Part shown: positions 42,700 to 53,266 of the stretch, one piece after another
Layout: the number at the start of each line of letters is the position of its first letter
Numbering within the stretch: position 1 is the first letter of the stretch
Source of the DNA: Picochlorum sp. 'celeri'
Taxonomy: Eukaryota > Chlorophyta > Trebouxiophyceae
Direction of reading: 5' to 3'
DNA length: 64,000 nt
Assembly: GCA_010909725.1 (NCBI GenBank)
Contig: JAACMV010000024.1
Span: 744,001 to 808,000, forward strand
Program-made: the position numbers and the translations under genes
Notes under the pieces: generated by a model
Told to the model about the DNA's origin: nothing
The model's database searches: none
The model's input: only the letters and a program-made list of their open reading frames with translations

Positions 42700-43968
42700 A
42701 TGTCACAGGGGACTTCAAGTGATCACACGGGTGATACAAATGAATTTTGTGGTCAAGGAAATGGTTATAGAGGCGTCATTTCTCTGCTCGAGGTCCTAAA
42801 GAACTTGGACCACCAGTCCATCATCCCGACGGGCACGAACTTGGGGGCTCCTGGTCCCAGCAAAGGACAACCACCCAGTCTCGCTCGACGACCACCAAAT
42901 TTACCAAAAAGGGATCAGGGCGGTCAAACAGGTCAAGTTACTCGGCGAGTGAGGTTGAATCGTTCTGGATTCCGCAAGAGGACCCGCGAGGTGCGCTGCC
43001 GGTATGATTTGGACCCATCGGGGATGGGCTTTGAAGGGGAGGGTGAAATAAAAGAGGGGATCTCGTTTCTAGATAGATGGATGCGCACCATCGACGGAGG
43101 GGTTGGATGGGGCGGCGCAACCCCCCTTGGGGGAATGTTGAATAAAATGTGATGTAATTTCTTGAATTCGTTCGATTGCTTCTTGTGGCTTTGTATATGG
43201 AAGCATAGAGGCCTCCTGGCGTCGTAGTGCTGGAGATCGTGCGCTCGCTGACTTGGGTGCCCCATGATGCGTGCAGGGACGATACTTGTCGGACATCACA
43301 CTCGAAGAAGTCCTTCAATATGTGCATTTGCCCTCGAGTGAAGCAAGCAAGCGTTTGGGGCTTGGTACGTTGTCTCACAAGTGTCATAGTGACGTCATAA
43401 GGGTCAGGTATCGATTAGATCTACTAAAAATTCACTTTGACGATGTGGCGTGTGCTCGTGTAGGTCTTACGAGTTTCAAACGTGTATGTCGCTCTGTTGG
43501 AATCATGTCATGGCCGTACAAGGCTGGAAAACAGCCCAGCAGGGAAGAACTCATTACCATGGCGCTGGAAAGTGGATCAAAGCGTACGTGAGAGTCATTC
43601 GTGAGATGACGCGATAGTTTGCCACACTTGAATCCAAATTCTTTCTATAACGGGCTATTTTTATTTGCAGAGAGCCGTGAGAGGGCAGAAGATCCTGCTG
43701 CACTGACTCCAGGGGCAGAGGCATCCTTGAGGCAACTGGTTGCATTTTGCACAGGAGACTTCAGGGAATTCCTGATCTTCAAACTTCGTCAATTCCTTGA
43801 GACAAGCTATACGTATGTATTTTCCTCTAGTATGCATCCCTTCCAGGCCCACAGACACATTTCTGACATCGTATTTTTTGATTGTTTTGCAGGATGAGGT
43901 ATGACTGTGGGTTTACCATTTTTAACGACCCAATTTTGCTGGCTCTGCTTACAAAACTTTCAGAATAG
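42700..43968 (+). CDS. RWP-RK domain protein
   Basis: Five exons: 42700-42990, 43277-43364, 43464-43583, 43671-43812 and 43893-43968, all with GT-AG borders and frame kept; 238 residues. Donors are GTGCGC, GTACGT, GTACGT and GTATGT, acceptors GTGCAG, TGTAG, TTGCAG and TTGCAG. The RWP-RK helix-turn-helix is split over exons 2 and 3: SDITLEEVLQYVHLPSSEA, then KRLGLGLTSFKRVCRSVGI and WPYKAGK. The motif end is W-P-Y-K rather than R-W-P-x-R-K, so the domain is divergent but recognisable. RWP-RK factors control nitrogen response and gametogenesis in algae and plants. The ends outside the domain are unknown. Confidence 0.72.
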
Positions 43969-44557
43969 CTGATACCAAGACTGCAAACCCTTGTGTTGGG
44001 AATTCCAAGAAAAAAACGTCCCCTCACAAACCTGTGTTCTGAGTATCATCTATTCTTCTTCTCGAGTCTTTGTTGGGATCATATTTCAGGATATTACCGC
44101 TAGAAGCATTGTGTTCATTTTAGTTTGGGTAATATTCAAGACAGTAGCTTGTCTGAAACCATTGGATGCTACGTTTGGCTGGCTTTTGTCCTCCTTGCAT
44201 TGTTGTTGATATCATTTGTGCATGTTGAATGCACAATAGCATGTAGCGTGACAAGTCGCAGATATGCGATCATGTAGATTTTGAAGAAATTTCGGTCAAT
44301 GCCGAGTTGGATGCGTTGTCATGCGAGCTTTATGCAACGAGCACAGTGATCGTTGGTGTTGTCCCATGCAGCGACCTGCTCAGCAGGATATTCCCGTAGA
44401 TTGCCAGTACGGGACACGTGAAGCCTTTTCCCATCTCCTCTCATCTTCGACAGGAGATGCACATCAACTGCATTACGCAGATGTGGTTCGTGCTTTTGTC
44501 GATATTTTGTTCATAGATCCATCTTATTCATATTCATTGTAAACAATTTTGCGCAAA
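43969..44557. other. intergenic region
   Basis: About 590 nt with nothing supported. Short frames here lack motifs. It ends in an AT-rich stretch just before the ATG at 44558. Confidence 0.3.
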
Positions 44558-45489
44558 ATGGCAGCAAAACTCGCCCGAACTGGCCTCAAGGCTGTCGCCG
44601 GGCCTTCAAGATACTTTGACATCAATGCTCTGCCAGGAGTCACCGTTGGCAAACTTGTGAGTTATTTACTACCCATAGTAACATATTTGGTTGGTAACTA
44701 ATCATATCGGTTCGTTGCAGAATGGCAAGGACATCGCAGAGCTTCAAATGAAGGTGTCGGATAATGTGTCGGAACCAGTTCAGGAACAGCCGATTCCGGT
44801 ACCCTCATCTTTCAATGAACTTCCAAACAAAATGAAAATGAAGAGAAAGGTAAGGTTTTTGAGTGACTGCTTCAATAGGGCACGATTTGCTCTGTCGGCT
44901 TGTCCTTTATTCGCCGCTCGTCATTGCCGATCGACCAATTACCAGGTTACATCCGTGTCTATGCAGGCAATGAATATTCATCTTGGAGCAACGTTGTCAA
45001 TTCCAGGAGTCGAGAACCTCTCCAGAGTGGGAACCACCTCGTCGGCATCCTTGGCGCCCAAGGACGACCCGTTCCAGGGACTTCCTTTCCACGATCTTGC
45101 AGAATACCTCGGTGAGCAGGTGATGCCGGCATTGGAGCATGCCAAGAAAGATCAAATACGACAACAAAGAGAGGCGAAGATGGCAATACAGAATGCGCAG
45201 GTGGCTGTTCCCCATGTCCCGCACATTCTTCCCTTTACTCGCTGGGCATCCACAGACAAAAACTTTCGTTCCACCTTGGTGGTTGATGACGACAAGGTTC
45301 AAAAAGCGAGACTATCCTGGTATCACCCAGATGATACGGTACGAGTGGCGTTGTGTGTGAGAGTGTTGATTTGCATAAAATGATGCGGATACATGTCTCA
45401 TGATGTAGATGGTTCCCAGAGATTGGTTTTCCAAAGGTCTTATTGAAGACTTGAAATATTATTCCCCATTTGGGATATTTTCAAAATGA
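44558..45489 (+). CDS. unrecognised four-exon protein, possibly mitochondrial
   Basis: Exons 44558-44656, 44721-44849, 44967-45338 and 45409-45489, all phase 0, with GT-AG borders; 226 residues. The start MAAKLARTGLKAVAGPSRYF is basic and amphipathic, like a mitochondrial presequence. The middle is hydrophilic with an Ala/Gln/Lys-rich helix (EHAKKDQIRQQREAKMAIQ). A conserved-looking end has SWYHPDDTMVPRDWFSKGL and YYSPFG. No family was recognised. Four regular introns with good borders argue that it is a genuine gene. Confidence 0.55.
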
Positions 45490-45812
45490 ATGAATTGTAC
45501 TATACCATAGATGAATGGATTTTCACGATACAGGCGCCATGATGGTTTTTCAACAGACAGTGCTTGATACCCCTAGCATTGCTGCTGCCAGTGGCATACA
45601 GATGATGTGGCCTGCAGGCTTGATCATCGCACTCGTATGATATGATGAGAAGAGAAAGAATGTAGCGTTTAGTGGATGATATGTATATTTCAAGATTTTC
45701 CTTGCTGTTATGTTTTCCTTGTTGTTATGCCCAGATACATGCAGTAGTAGCTCTACTGCTACAGCGTTTTTTTAAAATATTTTTCCGTTTAAGCGTTTAC
45801 AAGACACATGTA

Positions 45813-46565
45813 TCAATCAAATAATGAAAGAATATCCTTATGAATCCCTAAATCCGTATTTCTAGCTGCTTTCGGAGACCCATGGCGCTGCTCGCTGTCA
45901 TGAACATCATCCAGTGAGACCAAATCCTGCGTCACATGATCACCCTCTCCTCCAACCCATTCAATATCCCCCCAAAAGGGATCTTGAACCTCCTTCTTCT
46001 CACCCTGTATCACTCCATCATTCTCAAAATCACCAAGCAAATCACCCACATCAGCCATGCGCTCTTGTTGTGACCCAGACACCTCCCCTCGCTCCCTCAT
46101 CTCACTTCCTTGCAGAAACGGATGAGACCTATACGTTTCAATATTAAACGGCATCTTTCTATACTCAGCCTTGCAGTACTTCATATACACATATTTATCA
46201 ACAATAAACCTCTTCAACTCCAGTGCATCCACACCAGAAGGCCTCACAAACCCCCGAGGCAACGCAGCCTCCCAAAACGCATTGCTCAACGCATTCCCGA
46301 CAACAGAAACAAACTCCACCTGCTCTGGCAACCACGTATCAAGCGTCGTCGATCGAACTTGAGACACATGAACCCCCAGGCTCCTATGAATTCCAGAGCA
46401 GTTGAGACACAGAAAACAACCCAACGACACAGACGCCCACGTCGGACCCTTTGAATGACAATCAACACAAAATCTATTCTCGTCACGCTTCAACAATCCC
46501 CGCAAAATCTCTTTATGCCGCTCACTCTCAGATTGAGAAACCAATTGCTTGGCGTTTCTGCTCAT
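45813..46565 (-). CDS. ArfGAP-domain protein (SMAP/AGD5-like)
   Basis: A single frame of 250 residues. The ArfGAP zinc finger reads [19 protein letters not shown] then CLNC, four Cys at the usual CxxC-x16-CxxC spacing (about residues 33-56), followed by [16 protein letters not shown] with the catalytic arginine finger and LDTWLPEQV. The C-terminal half is acidic and flexible and ends in [13 protein letters not shown]. ArfGAPs turn off Arf GTPases in coat-mediated trafficking. The overall form, zinc finger first and no other domain, is closest to plant AGD5/15 and animal SMAP. Confidence 0.88.
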   Translation of the reverse strand: MSRNAKQLVSQSESERHKEILRGLLKRDENRFCVDCHSKGPTWASVSLGCFLCLNCSGIHRSLGVHVSQVRSTTLDTWLPEQVEFVSVVGNALSNAFWEAALPRGFVRPSGVDALELKRFIVDKYVYMKYCKAEYRKMPFNIETYRSHPFLQGSEMRERGEVSGSQQERMADVGDLLGDFENDGVIQGEKKEVQDPFWGDIEWVGGEGDHVTQDLVSLDDVHDSEQRHGSPKAARNTDLGIHKDILSLFD

Positions 46566-46751
46566 TCTTTCTTTCTTCTTTTACAGATTCTTCTCCTTGT
46601 AATGATTGTCATCACCAAGGCATTCTATGGAATCTACTTAATGTATGTATGTACAATTGAAAATAACATGCAGAAATGATTCACCATCGGCTACAGCACT
46701 GAGCGATGAGTTTCTTGAATAAAACAATAAAATCCTTCGACTCGCGCGAGT

Positions 46752-47378
46752 ATGCTTCCTTCCAGATCGTTGTTCTCATACGCATACGTAATACAAAGAT
46801 TTACAGACTACTGTAAGAAACGCGGGACCATCACCATGTATCTCGCAACAACAGCATCCTCTCGTGCTGTTGGGTATCGACACCTTGGGGGACTGAAAAC
46901 ACCCAATACCCGTCGCCATTTCTCCACCCGGATCCATTCCAATGATCCTAAAATAACACGAGAATACAGAGAAGACGATGACACAGTCATTCCAGCTTCC
47001 TCGAGCTCTCCAGAATCACCCGACACGAGTGGACAAGGGCAGTCACAGTATGTGGACGAACTCCCAGAGGTATGATCACATCCATGGATATATAGAAAGA
47101 CATGTTATTATTGATATCCATACCACTCTACTCTGCAGGTTCCTAGGACTGAGATGTCGGATGCTATGAAAGAAAAGCTCAGAAGAGAGTACTATGGTCT
47201 TGGTGGCAGCCCCAACAAGGTATAGTGTGTGTGTCTCGTGTCCTCATGCTTGAGCTAGAGAAATATGACATGCTGTTCATCCCCCCCTGTGCAGGCCATG
47301 GGTAGTAATCTGTTCTTAAACATCATCCTGATTGTGTCATTCTTGGCAATTCTGTCAGCCGCGCTTGGCTATTTGTAG
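46752..47378 (+). CDS. small organelle-type protein with C-terminal membrane span
   Basis: Three exons, 46752-47069, 47139-47219 and 47295-47378, all phase 0; 160 residues (an internal start at about 46836 is possible). The first part is Ser/Arg/Thr-rich, like a transit peptide. Exons 2 and 3 give TEMSDAMKEKLRREYYGLGG and LFLNIILIVSFLAILSAALG, the last being a membrane span at the end. The helix before it and the span look conserved; similar small tail-anchored proteins occur in plant organelles, but I do not know the function. The stop at 47376-47378 lies directly next to the duplicated block at the LINE's left end. Confidence 0.6.
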
Positions 47379-47662
47379 TAAAATAGGATTGGTGTTTCAT
47401 TCAAAGCAACGAAGAAGCAAGGGGAATCATCTGTTTTTTATGCTACCATAAATATACAAATTTAGTAACATTCTATGTTAATAATTGATCAAAGATCGTA
47501 GTGTTTCTGAACAAAACGAGTAAAATAGGATTGGTGTTTCATTCAAAGCAACGAAGAAGCAAGGGGAATCATCTGTTTTTTATGCTACCATAAATATACA
47601 AATTTAGTAACATTCTATGTTAATAATTGATCAAAGATCGTAGTGTTTCTGAACAAAACGAG
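47379..47662 (+). repeat. 142-bp direct tandem duplication at the LINE 5' end
   Basis: Two adjacent copies, 47379-47520 and 47521-47662, seem identical throughout. The first begins TAAAATAGGATTGG right after the stop of the upstream gene, and the second runs on towards ORF1. Similar tandem monomers act as promoters in some LINE 5' regions; a duplication made during integration or afterwards would look the same. Confidence 0.85.
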
Positions 47663-47698
47663 AAGCTCATACTCCTCATCGAGAGGCAACCTGCGACG

Positions 47699-49027
47699 AT
47701 GGCCACGGCTGTCGCCAACCTCCAGAACTTTATGGAGGCTCTGCGAGAAGCAGAAAAAGCAACAAAGTCAGCAAGAGTGACTTTCACCACCACCCTGCAG
47801 TGCGAGAATGGAGAACCGGAACGTTCGTACATTCAAAATTTGAAGTTGCGAATCGACCGATCCATCATCTTGCACATCGAACAAGGGTTGCAAGCCTACG
47901 GAAATCAACCTTTATTGCAAGATAACATTGAAGATCCGCACAAGATGATGTTCACGGAGGAGAAGATCGGCCACCACTATGCCACCAAAACAAAGACACT
48001 GAGGGTCTTCTGGAATATGTGGGTGTTGCGGGAATTTCAGCCACATTTCGGGAAAATCGTCAATGACGGATCCTGGATGTTTTTTGAACATGAAGGCAAA
48101 CAGTTCCCGGTGACTGTACAGTACGAAACTCAGACACAGACGCAACAAGCCATCTTACGGGGTGTCCCAACTCGACACCCGGAACTGCTTCAACAGTTCT
48201 TGGGAAGTATCATGCAACACTTGGCAAACAAAGGTAACATCTCTAAAGAAGCGGAGATAATGACATGCGCACCTCGCAGCCATACGAGAAACGCCGGAGA
48301 AATGCCAGAATACCTCCATGCAACAGAATGGCTCATCACCTACAAGGACAACAGACCAGGACAGAATGGCACCATCCCAGTGGGCCCAACAGGGCCTGCA
48401 CTGGAGTGGCAGGTACTCAGACCCCGCCGCCCACATGTCCCATTGGACACAGTACCAACCCTGGCCAACTACCCGGTGAGAGAAGTACAGTATGCCGCCA
48501 TGGTGGAGAACAACGAAATCCAAACCGACGATTTCGTGAACATCACAAGCGAGGAATTCGCAGCCCAAGTAAACCAGACACAAGAAGCACACACAGAAAC
48601 ACAGGACACATCAGCAACCCAGCCAGTACAACAGATGGAGGAGGACCAACAGGAGGCACCCAACACCGAAGAGCACGACAACCTTGTCGACCCACAGCAC
48701 ACCACCGCCAACCAACAGGATGGAACGAATGAAGCTATGACACAGAGGAAAGAGGGACCAAGGGAAGTCGGGAACACAGAGGACTCAGAGGATGTGGTGT
48801 CTGCAGAGACACGCACTGTGGCGAGCAACACAGCGACGTCAGGCCTGGGCAACTCTGAAGAAGCACACAACAATCTGCAGGACCTGATGGGGGAGGAGAG
48901 CCAGAGGAGGATCACAAGAGCCTCGACCAAAAAGAGGGAGCAGCAGGGCTCACCAAAAAAGAAGCTAGCCACAGGCCCCTCACCAACGGCATCGCCTCAG
49001 AAGAAGGCGCATGCCATCCGCAAGTAA
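47699..49027 (+). CDS. LINE ORF1 protein
   Basis: First ATG of the open frame is at 47699, giving 442 residues. The N-terminal two-thirds is a folded-looking region with no zinc knuckle or RRM that I recognise (RVFWNMWVLREFQPHFGK, HEGKQFPVTVQYETQ). The last 150 residues are acidic and Gln/Thr/Ser-rich and end in a basic tail (TKKREQQGSPKKK). By position it should be the RNA-binding, particle-forming ORF1p. The frame extends upstream without an ATG, so the start is inferred. Confidence 0.72.
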   Translation: MATAVANLQNFMEALREAEKATKSARVTFTTTLQCENGEPERSYIQNLKLRIDRSIILHIEQGLQAYGNQPLLQDNIEDPHKMMFTEEKIGHHYATKTKTLRVFWNMWVLREFQPHFGKIVNDGSWMFFEHEGKQFPVTVQYETQTQTQQAILRGVPTRHPELLQQFLGSIMQHLANKGNISKEAEIMTCAPRSHTRNAGEMPEYLHATEWLITYKDNRPGQNGTIPVGPTGPALEWQVLRPRRPHVPLDTVPTLANYPVREVQYAAMVENNEIQTDDFVNITSEEFAAQVNQTQEAHTETQDTSATQPVQQMEEDQQEAPNTEEHDNLVDPQHTTANQQDGTNEAMTQRKEGPREVGNTEDSEDVVSAETRTVASNTATSGLGNSEEAHNNLQDLMGEESQRRITRASTKKREQQGSPKKKLATGPSPTASPQKKAHAIRK

Positions 49028-52000
49028 ATCATTATCCATGATGATGAACGGCTTGAACTTCATGACATTTAACGTAAGAGGCTTGACCCCAAACAAATAC
49101 AGTGCCATGATGAAGCTGTTAGAAGATCACAGGATTGATATTGCCCTGATACAGGAAACCCATCTCAAAGGAAACACAGACGAACACAACTTTACAGAAC
49201 TACTCGATAGAAACACACAAGCAGAATGGAAAACATTTTGGCACAATGATCGCCAACACGGCAGAGCTCGAGGTACAGCAATTTGGATCCGAACCCATCG
49301 GCAAGGCAGAGCACCAATTCACCTCCACCCCAGCACTGTGACAAGGAAAGGCATGGGCCGCATGATCCGTCTTTCACTGGACTGGTCGGGCCATAAGCTA
49401 AGAATAGGAAATGTGTATATGCCTACCACCTCCACCTCCAACCACTGGACGATCAGCACGGCCCTGATCAACCACATCAAGAAAGATACACAGAGAACAC
49501 AGGGCATCATTTATGCTGGAGACTGGAATTTTGTTGAAGACCAGACACTGGATACCACCTCCACAAAGAGAATCAACAACAAACAAGAACAATACCTCAT
49601 CAGGTACTGGAAAGAAACTGTAGGGAACTCGATCACAGAATGCCAACAGGAGACACTGAGACAGAAACACATGTACACACAACACCATGGAACCATGGAA
49701 GGAACTATTCATAGCCGCCTGGACAGATTCTATGCCTCGTCAGACATGACCAGATATATCACACAGCCTATCAAAACGATAGAGATCCACAGCTACGGAA
49801 TAGTATCAGACCATAAGCCAGTCATCATGAGCATCATCGGGAAATTGCCCCATAAAGATGCTGCACCCGTGCAGAAAGAATACATGAAAAGGATTAAAAC
49901 CGCAGCCAAATGCCACCCTCCCACAATGGATGAAGCAAAGAAGTCTTTTGAGAATTTCCTCTCCTCGTTCCAGGATGGTATCTGGCTCTCGGAGGAAACC
50001 CAAGGGTCTCTGCCGGAAGCCGACAGACATCGGATGATACTCGAACAGTATCCACATATTAAACGCCAACTGGGGAAAATATGGCATCATGCCTCGAACC
50101 AAGCAATTGAAGCACTGAAGCTGGCTTTACATCAAGCCGAGGAACAGGGCATTGACCGACATATCAAAGATTGCAAACGACAGCTCCAGCAAGGACAACA
50201 GGCAAATCGATCGGACTCGCACACCTGTATTCCAAATGACGCAATGGATCAACTGTCTTATCAGCTGCTGATGAGACCCAAGGGGAGCAATTGCATTGGA
50301 AGCTTGACTGACCCAAAATCACAATATACGTACACCAGCCCCAAAGGTATTGCAAATTGCCTGATCAACACGATTGCAGAGGTATCAAAGCCTCCAGCAA
50401 CAAAACAGGAAGCCCAACAGGAACTGATCGATTTGATCACGGAGGAAGATCGCACTGTATTCCCGACCCTTTGTGACCCTTCAGAGATAATCAGCCCGCA
50501 GGAAGTCGCCAAGGCACTCAGGAAAATCCGCAACTCCTGTCCTGGAGATGACGGATTACAGATTATCCACTACAGAAAGTTCAGCAAATGGATGTGCCCG
50601 ATCTTGGCCACACTATTTTCCGCCATCATCGCAAGGAACGAGATGCCAGCCAAATTTCATCATGGCACGATCAGAGCCATTGAAAAAGGAGGAACCCTGA
50701 CGGATCCAACCAATTATCGACCCATCACCCTGCTCAATGTGGACTACAGAATCTTTGGATTCATTCTCAAGGAGCGAATGACCTTGAGTCTCCAGAACTT
50801 GATCCCAGCAACGCAGACAGCCTTCTTGCCTGGACGACAGTCAGCAGAAAATATATGGGCAGTACAGACCATCCCCCACCTCCTCCATAGAGACAACAGA
50901 GAAGCATTGATCGCCCTCTGCGACTTTCGCAAAGCCTATGACACGATTGATAGAAGCTTTCTGTTTCAGATATGTCATACTCTCCACATGCCAGACTACT
51001 TAGTGAGATGGATTCAACTCATGCTCCGGGAGACAACCAGTAAGGTATATGCAAACCATTGCTTTTCAGACTACAGACAGTTTCATGCAGGGCTGAGACA
51101 GGGATGCCCAGCGTCCCCATTACTCTACCTGTTAATTGGATTTATGCTAGCTCGCCTGGTACAACACTCAGAACTGGGCATAACAATACCATGTCCACTC
51201 CAGACAGACCCAACACAGTCCGATACAGCCTTGAAGCTATGCCTTTTCCAGTTTGCTGACGACAGCAAACTCATTCTCGAAGAAGATCAGATCCCGAGGT
51301 TTAAACAGATCATGGCGCTGTTCGCTGAGGCAACAGGGCAGCACTTAAACAATGAGAAGACAAAACTCTTGCCCATAGGCGCCCTCAAGACCCTGCACCA
51401 AAAGCAACAGATTGATGACTTCAAGGTCACAACAGAAGCAAAAATCCTAGGTGTGACACTACACTGCGGAATTGAAGCTCCGACATACCAATGGCAAAGC
51501 AAAATGTTCCAACTCCAGCAGCTCACGGATAAAATCAAGCGTATGACAGGACTGTCCATCTTTGCAAAATTTGACCTCTTCAACAAATTTGTCACCTCCA
51601 AAGTACTCTATGCTGCAGAATTTATCTATACACCGCCATCCATAGTCGATGGCATTCATAAGATGGCGAGGAAGCTTTTACCACCAGATGCACCATGCTG
51701 GAAAAACGAAGCAATACAGTCGAGAGCCGATCTTGGCGGCCTGGGCATGCTCCCCTTTCGGGAACATATCAAGGCCCGTCAATATAAATGGCTCATCAAG
51801 CTTCTCGTGTTAGGCACCACCACCGTCTGGTCTACGCTGGTATGGAATGCCACAGCACACCACAGAAGAACCAACAGGCCAACAAAGGTCATGGCTCTCA
51901 GGCTCCTCACCCAGCCGTGTGAGTTACCGGGAGTCCACCCGGCGCTCATGGAATACAGCGAGGACAACGAGATCTCATTGCACTCGCTGATCAACTCAGT

Positions 52001-52820
52001 ATTCAGGAATCCAACAGAAGAAAGACAGTGGAACTACTGCTGGCATCGCTACAAAGGAAACCAGTTGCCACTCCACAAGTATACGGTGAAAGATGGCACT
52101 CGCCTGATCACCATCAACTCGCCAGACCCGGTCAAATGGCAGCAAGCGACCAACAATCAGATTGCTTGGATACACACTGTGAGCGAGATACGGCCCAGAT
52201 TCGGAAAGATGCTGGGAAACATTAGGAAATGGTGGAGAGCACGGGTGCCCAACCCGTGGAAGGAGATCATATGGCATATAAACTCAGGAGGGCTCCTCGT
52301 GAGTCATCTCCCAGCGGAGAGGCGCAAGGACTGTGCATGTGGACATTCGAAGGCATCAATGGACCATTATGCCCGAGAATGCCCGATTGCCAAACATGTC
52401 TACAGCCTCCTCAAACCAGAAAGCATGCTGGCTGGAACAAACAGCCATTTCCAGCTCCTCCTTCACAACATATGGAGCAACACATCTCCAAAGGATGTGG
52501 ACGATGCCATATGGACAGAAATCAGTATTATTACCATCAATGCTTTGGATGTGGGCCGTAAGACAGCCTACAGACTCCTCCACCACTCCACCACAGCACA
52601 CCCACCACAGGCCCAGGATATCATCAGAAAGGCCAGCCACACAGCAGAGCAGTACTTCTGGGAACTGCTGAAACAACGGAAGCCAAACTTCCCTCCACCA
52701 TCGCCAACCATGAACGATTTGCCATTCCTGAAATGGCAACCTGCTAACAATCGCTGGGTGTTGCAGAAACCCCTGGTATGGACTCTGACTAGAAACAGAT
52801 CAGTGACACTCGTGCAGTGA
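49011..52820 (+). CDS. LINE ORF2: APE endonuclease and reverse transcriptase
   Basis: 1269 residues overlapping the end of ORF1 by 17 nt in another frame. APE endonuclease at residues about 15-275: FMTFNVRGL, ALIQETHLKG, YAGDWNFVED and SDHKPV. Reverse transcriptase at about 520-800: NYRPITLLNVDYRIFGF, QTAFLPGRQSAENIWA, DFRKAYDTIDRSFL, GLRQGCPASPLLYLL and the catalytic FADD at about 747. A C-terminal zinc-finger-like segment (CACGHSKASMDHYAREC) lies at about 1107. All catalytic residues that I can see are present. These parts allow target-primed reverse transcription. Confidence 0.93.
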   Translation: MPSASKSLSMMMNGLNFMTFNVRGLTPNKYSAMMKLLEDHRIDIALIQETHLKGNTDEHNFTELLDRNTQAEWKTFWHNDRQHGRARGTAIWIRTHRQGRAPIHLHPSTVTRKGMGRMIRLSLDWSGHKLRIGNVYMPTTSTSNHWTISTALINHIKKDTQRTQGIIYAGDWNFVEDQTLDTTSTKRINNKQEQYLIRYWKETVGNSITECQQETLRQKHMYTQHHGTMEGTIHSRLDRFYASSDMTRYITQPIKTIEIHSYGIVSDHKPVIMSIIGKLPHKDAAPVQKEYMKRIKTAAKCHPPTMDEAKKSFENFLSSFQDGIWLSEETQGSLPEADRHRMILEQYPHIKRQLGKIWHHASNQAIEALKLALHQAEEQGIDRHIKDCKRQLQQGQQANRSDSHTCIPNDAMDQLSYQLLMRPKGSNCIGSLTDPKSQYTYTSPKGIANCLINTIAEVSKPPATKQEAQQELIDLITEEDRTVFPTLCDPSEIISPQEVAKALRKIRNSCPGDDGLQIIHYRKFSKWMCPILATLFSAIIARNEMPAKFHHGTIRAIEKGGTLTDPTNYRPITLLNVDYRIFGFILKERMTLSLQNLIPATQTAFLPGRQSAENIWAVQTIPHLLHRDNREALIALCDFRKAYDTIDRSFLFQICHTLHMPDYLVRWIQLMLRETTSKVYANHCFSDYRQFHAGLRQGCPASPLLYLLIGFMLARLVQHSELGITIPCPLQTDPTQSDTALKLCLFQFADDSKLILEEDQIPRFKQIMALFAEATGQHLNNEKTKLLPIGALKTLHQKQQIDDFKVTTEAKILGVTLHCGIEAPTYQWQSKMFQLQQLTDKIKRMTGLSIFAKFDLFNKFVTSKVLYAAEFIYTPPSIVDGIHKMARKLLPPDAPCWKNEAIQSRADLGGLGMLPFREHIKARQYKWLIKLLVLGTTTVWSTLVWNATAHHRRTNRPTKVMALRLLTQPCELPGVHPALMEYSEDNEISLHSLINSVFRNPTEERQWNYCWHRYKGNQLPLHKYTVKDGTRLITINSPDPVKWQQATNNQIAWIHTVSEIRPRFGKMLGNIRKWWRARVPNPWKEIIWHINSGGLLVSHLPAERRKDCACGHSKASMDHYARECPIAKHVYSLLKPESMLAGTNSHFQLLLHNIWSNTSPKDVDDAIWTEISIITINALDVGRKTAYRLLHHSTTAHPPQAQDIIRKASHTAEQYFWELLKQRKPNFPPPSPTMNDLPFLKWQPANNRWVLQKPLVWTLTRNRSVTLVQ

Positions 52821-53266
52821 ACAAGGAAGCGCTTGCCACTTCCTACATAGGCCTTAGCATTCCAAGAGAGACTAAAGTCAGATTTGCCTGAAGTATGACG
52901 GCCCTACTGCTTCTGCTATGTTATGTGGTACCACGAGTAAAGAATTCACAAACTGAAGCGGTAGTCATATGGACGGTCGAGGAAATCTGTTTCATTCACT
53001 ATGCTACACTCGCTCAAACAAAACACTACAGAGGAGTATGTCCAATGGACAAGATACAGGTCAGGAGGTTTTGTATCCCTTTATAAATTTCTCAACATTT
53101 TATTTAGGGATTTCCTCCTGTGGGGCTTGTATGACTTGGAGGAAATTCGTCATATTTTTCGACTGTGTAATAATCCCCTATAAAAAAATGCTCGCAATGC
53201 CCATCTAGAGCTATAATAAAATAATTTTGTATGTATTAAAAAAGAACACCGTTATCGTCGTGATTT
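52821..53266. other. LINE 3' region and boundary to the glutaredoxin gene
   Basis: No protein-coding frame of note. It carries the LINE 3' untranslated region, a short A-run at 53182-53188 and AT-rich DNA that probably holds the glutaredoxin promoter. Confidence 0.5.

Larger units (their letters stand above)
47379..53223 (+). mobile_element. LINE non-LTR retrotransposon, apparently full length and intact
   Basis: An element with a 5' region holding a 142-bp tandem duplication, ORF1 (47699-49027), ORF2 (49011-52820) and about 400 nt of 3' region. Both frames are open without internal stops, so the copy is probably young. ORF2 has APE endonuclease and reverse transcriptase domains. Neither boundary is certain. 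The left end is placed immediately after the stop of the small membrane protein gene. The right end may be the run of seven A at 53182-53188, or the TAAAATA at 53217-53223, which repeats the TAAAATA at 47379-47385 and could be a short target-site duplication. The coding strand is poor in T, unlike neighbouring genes. Confidence 0.85.

Noticed and set aside
44321..44542. 73-codon frame ahead of the four-exon gene
   Set aside because: No motif and no conserved-looking sequence.
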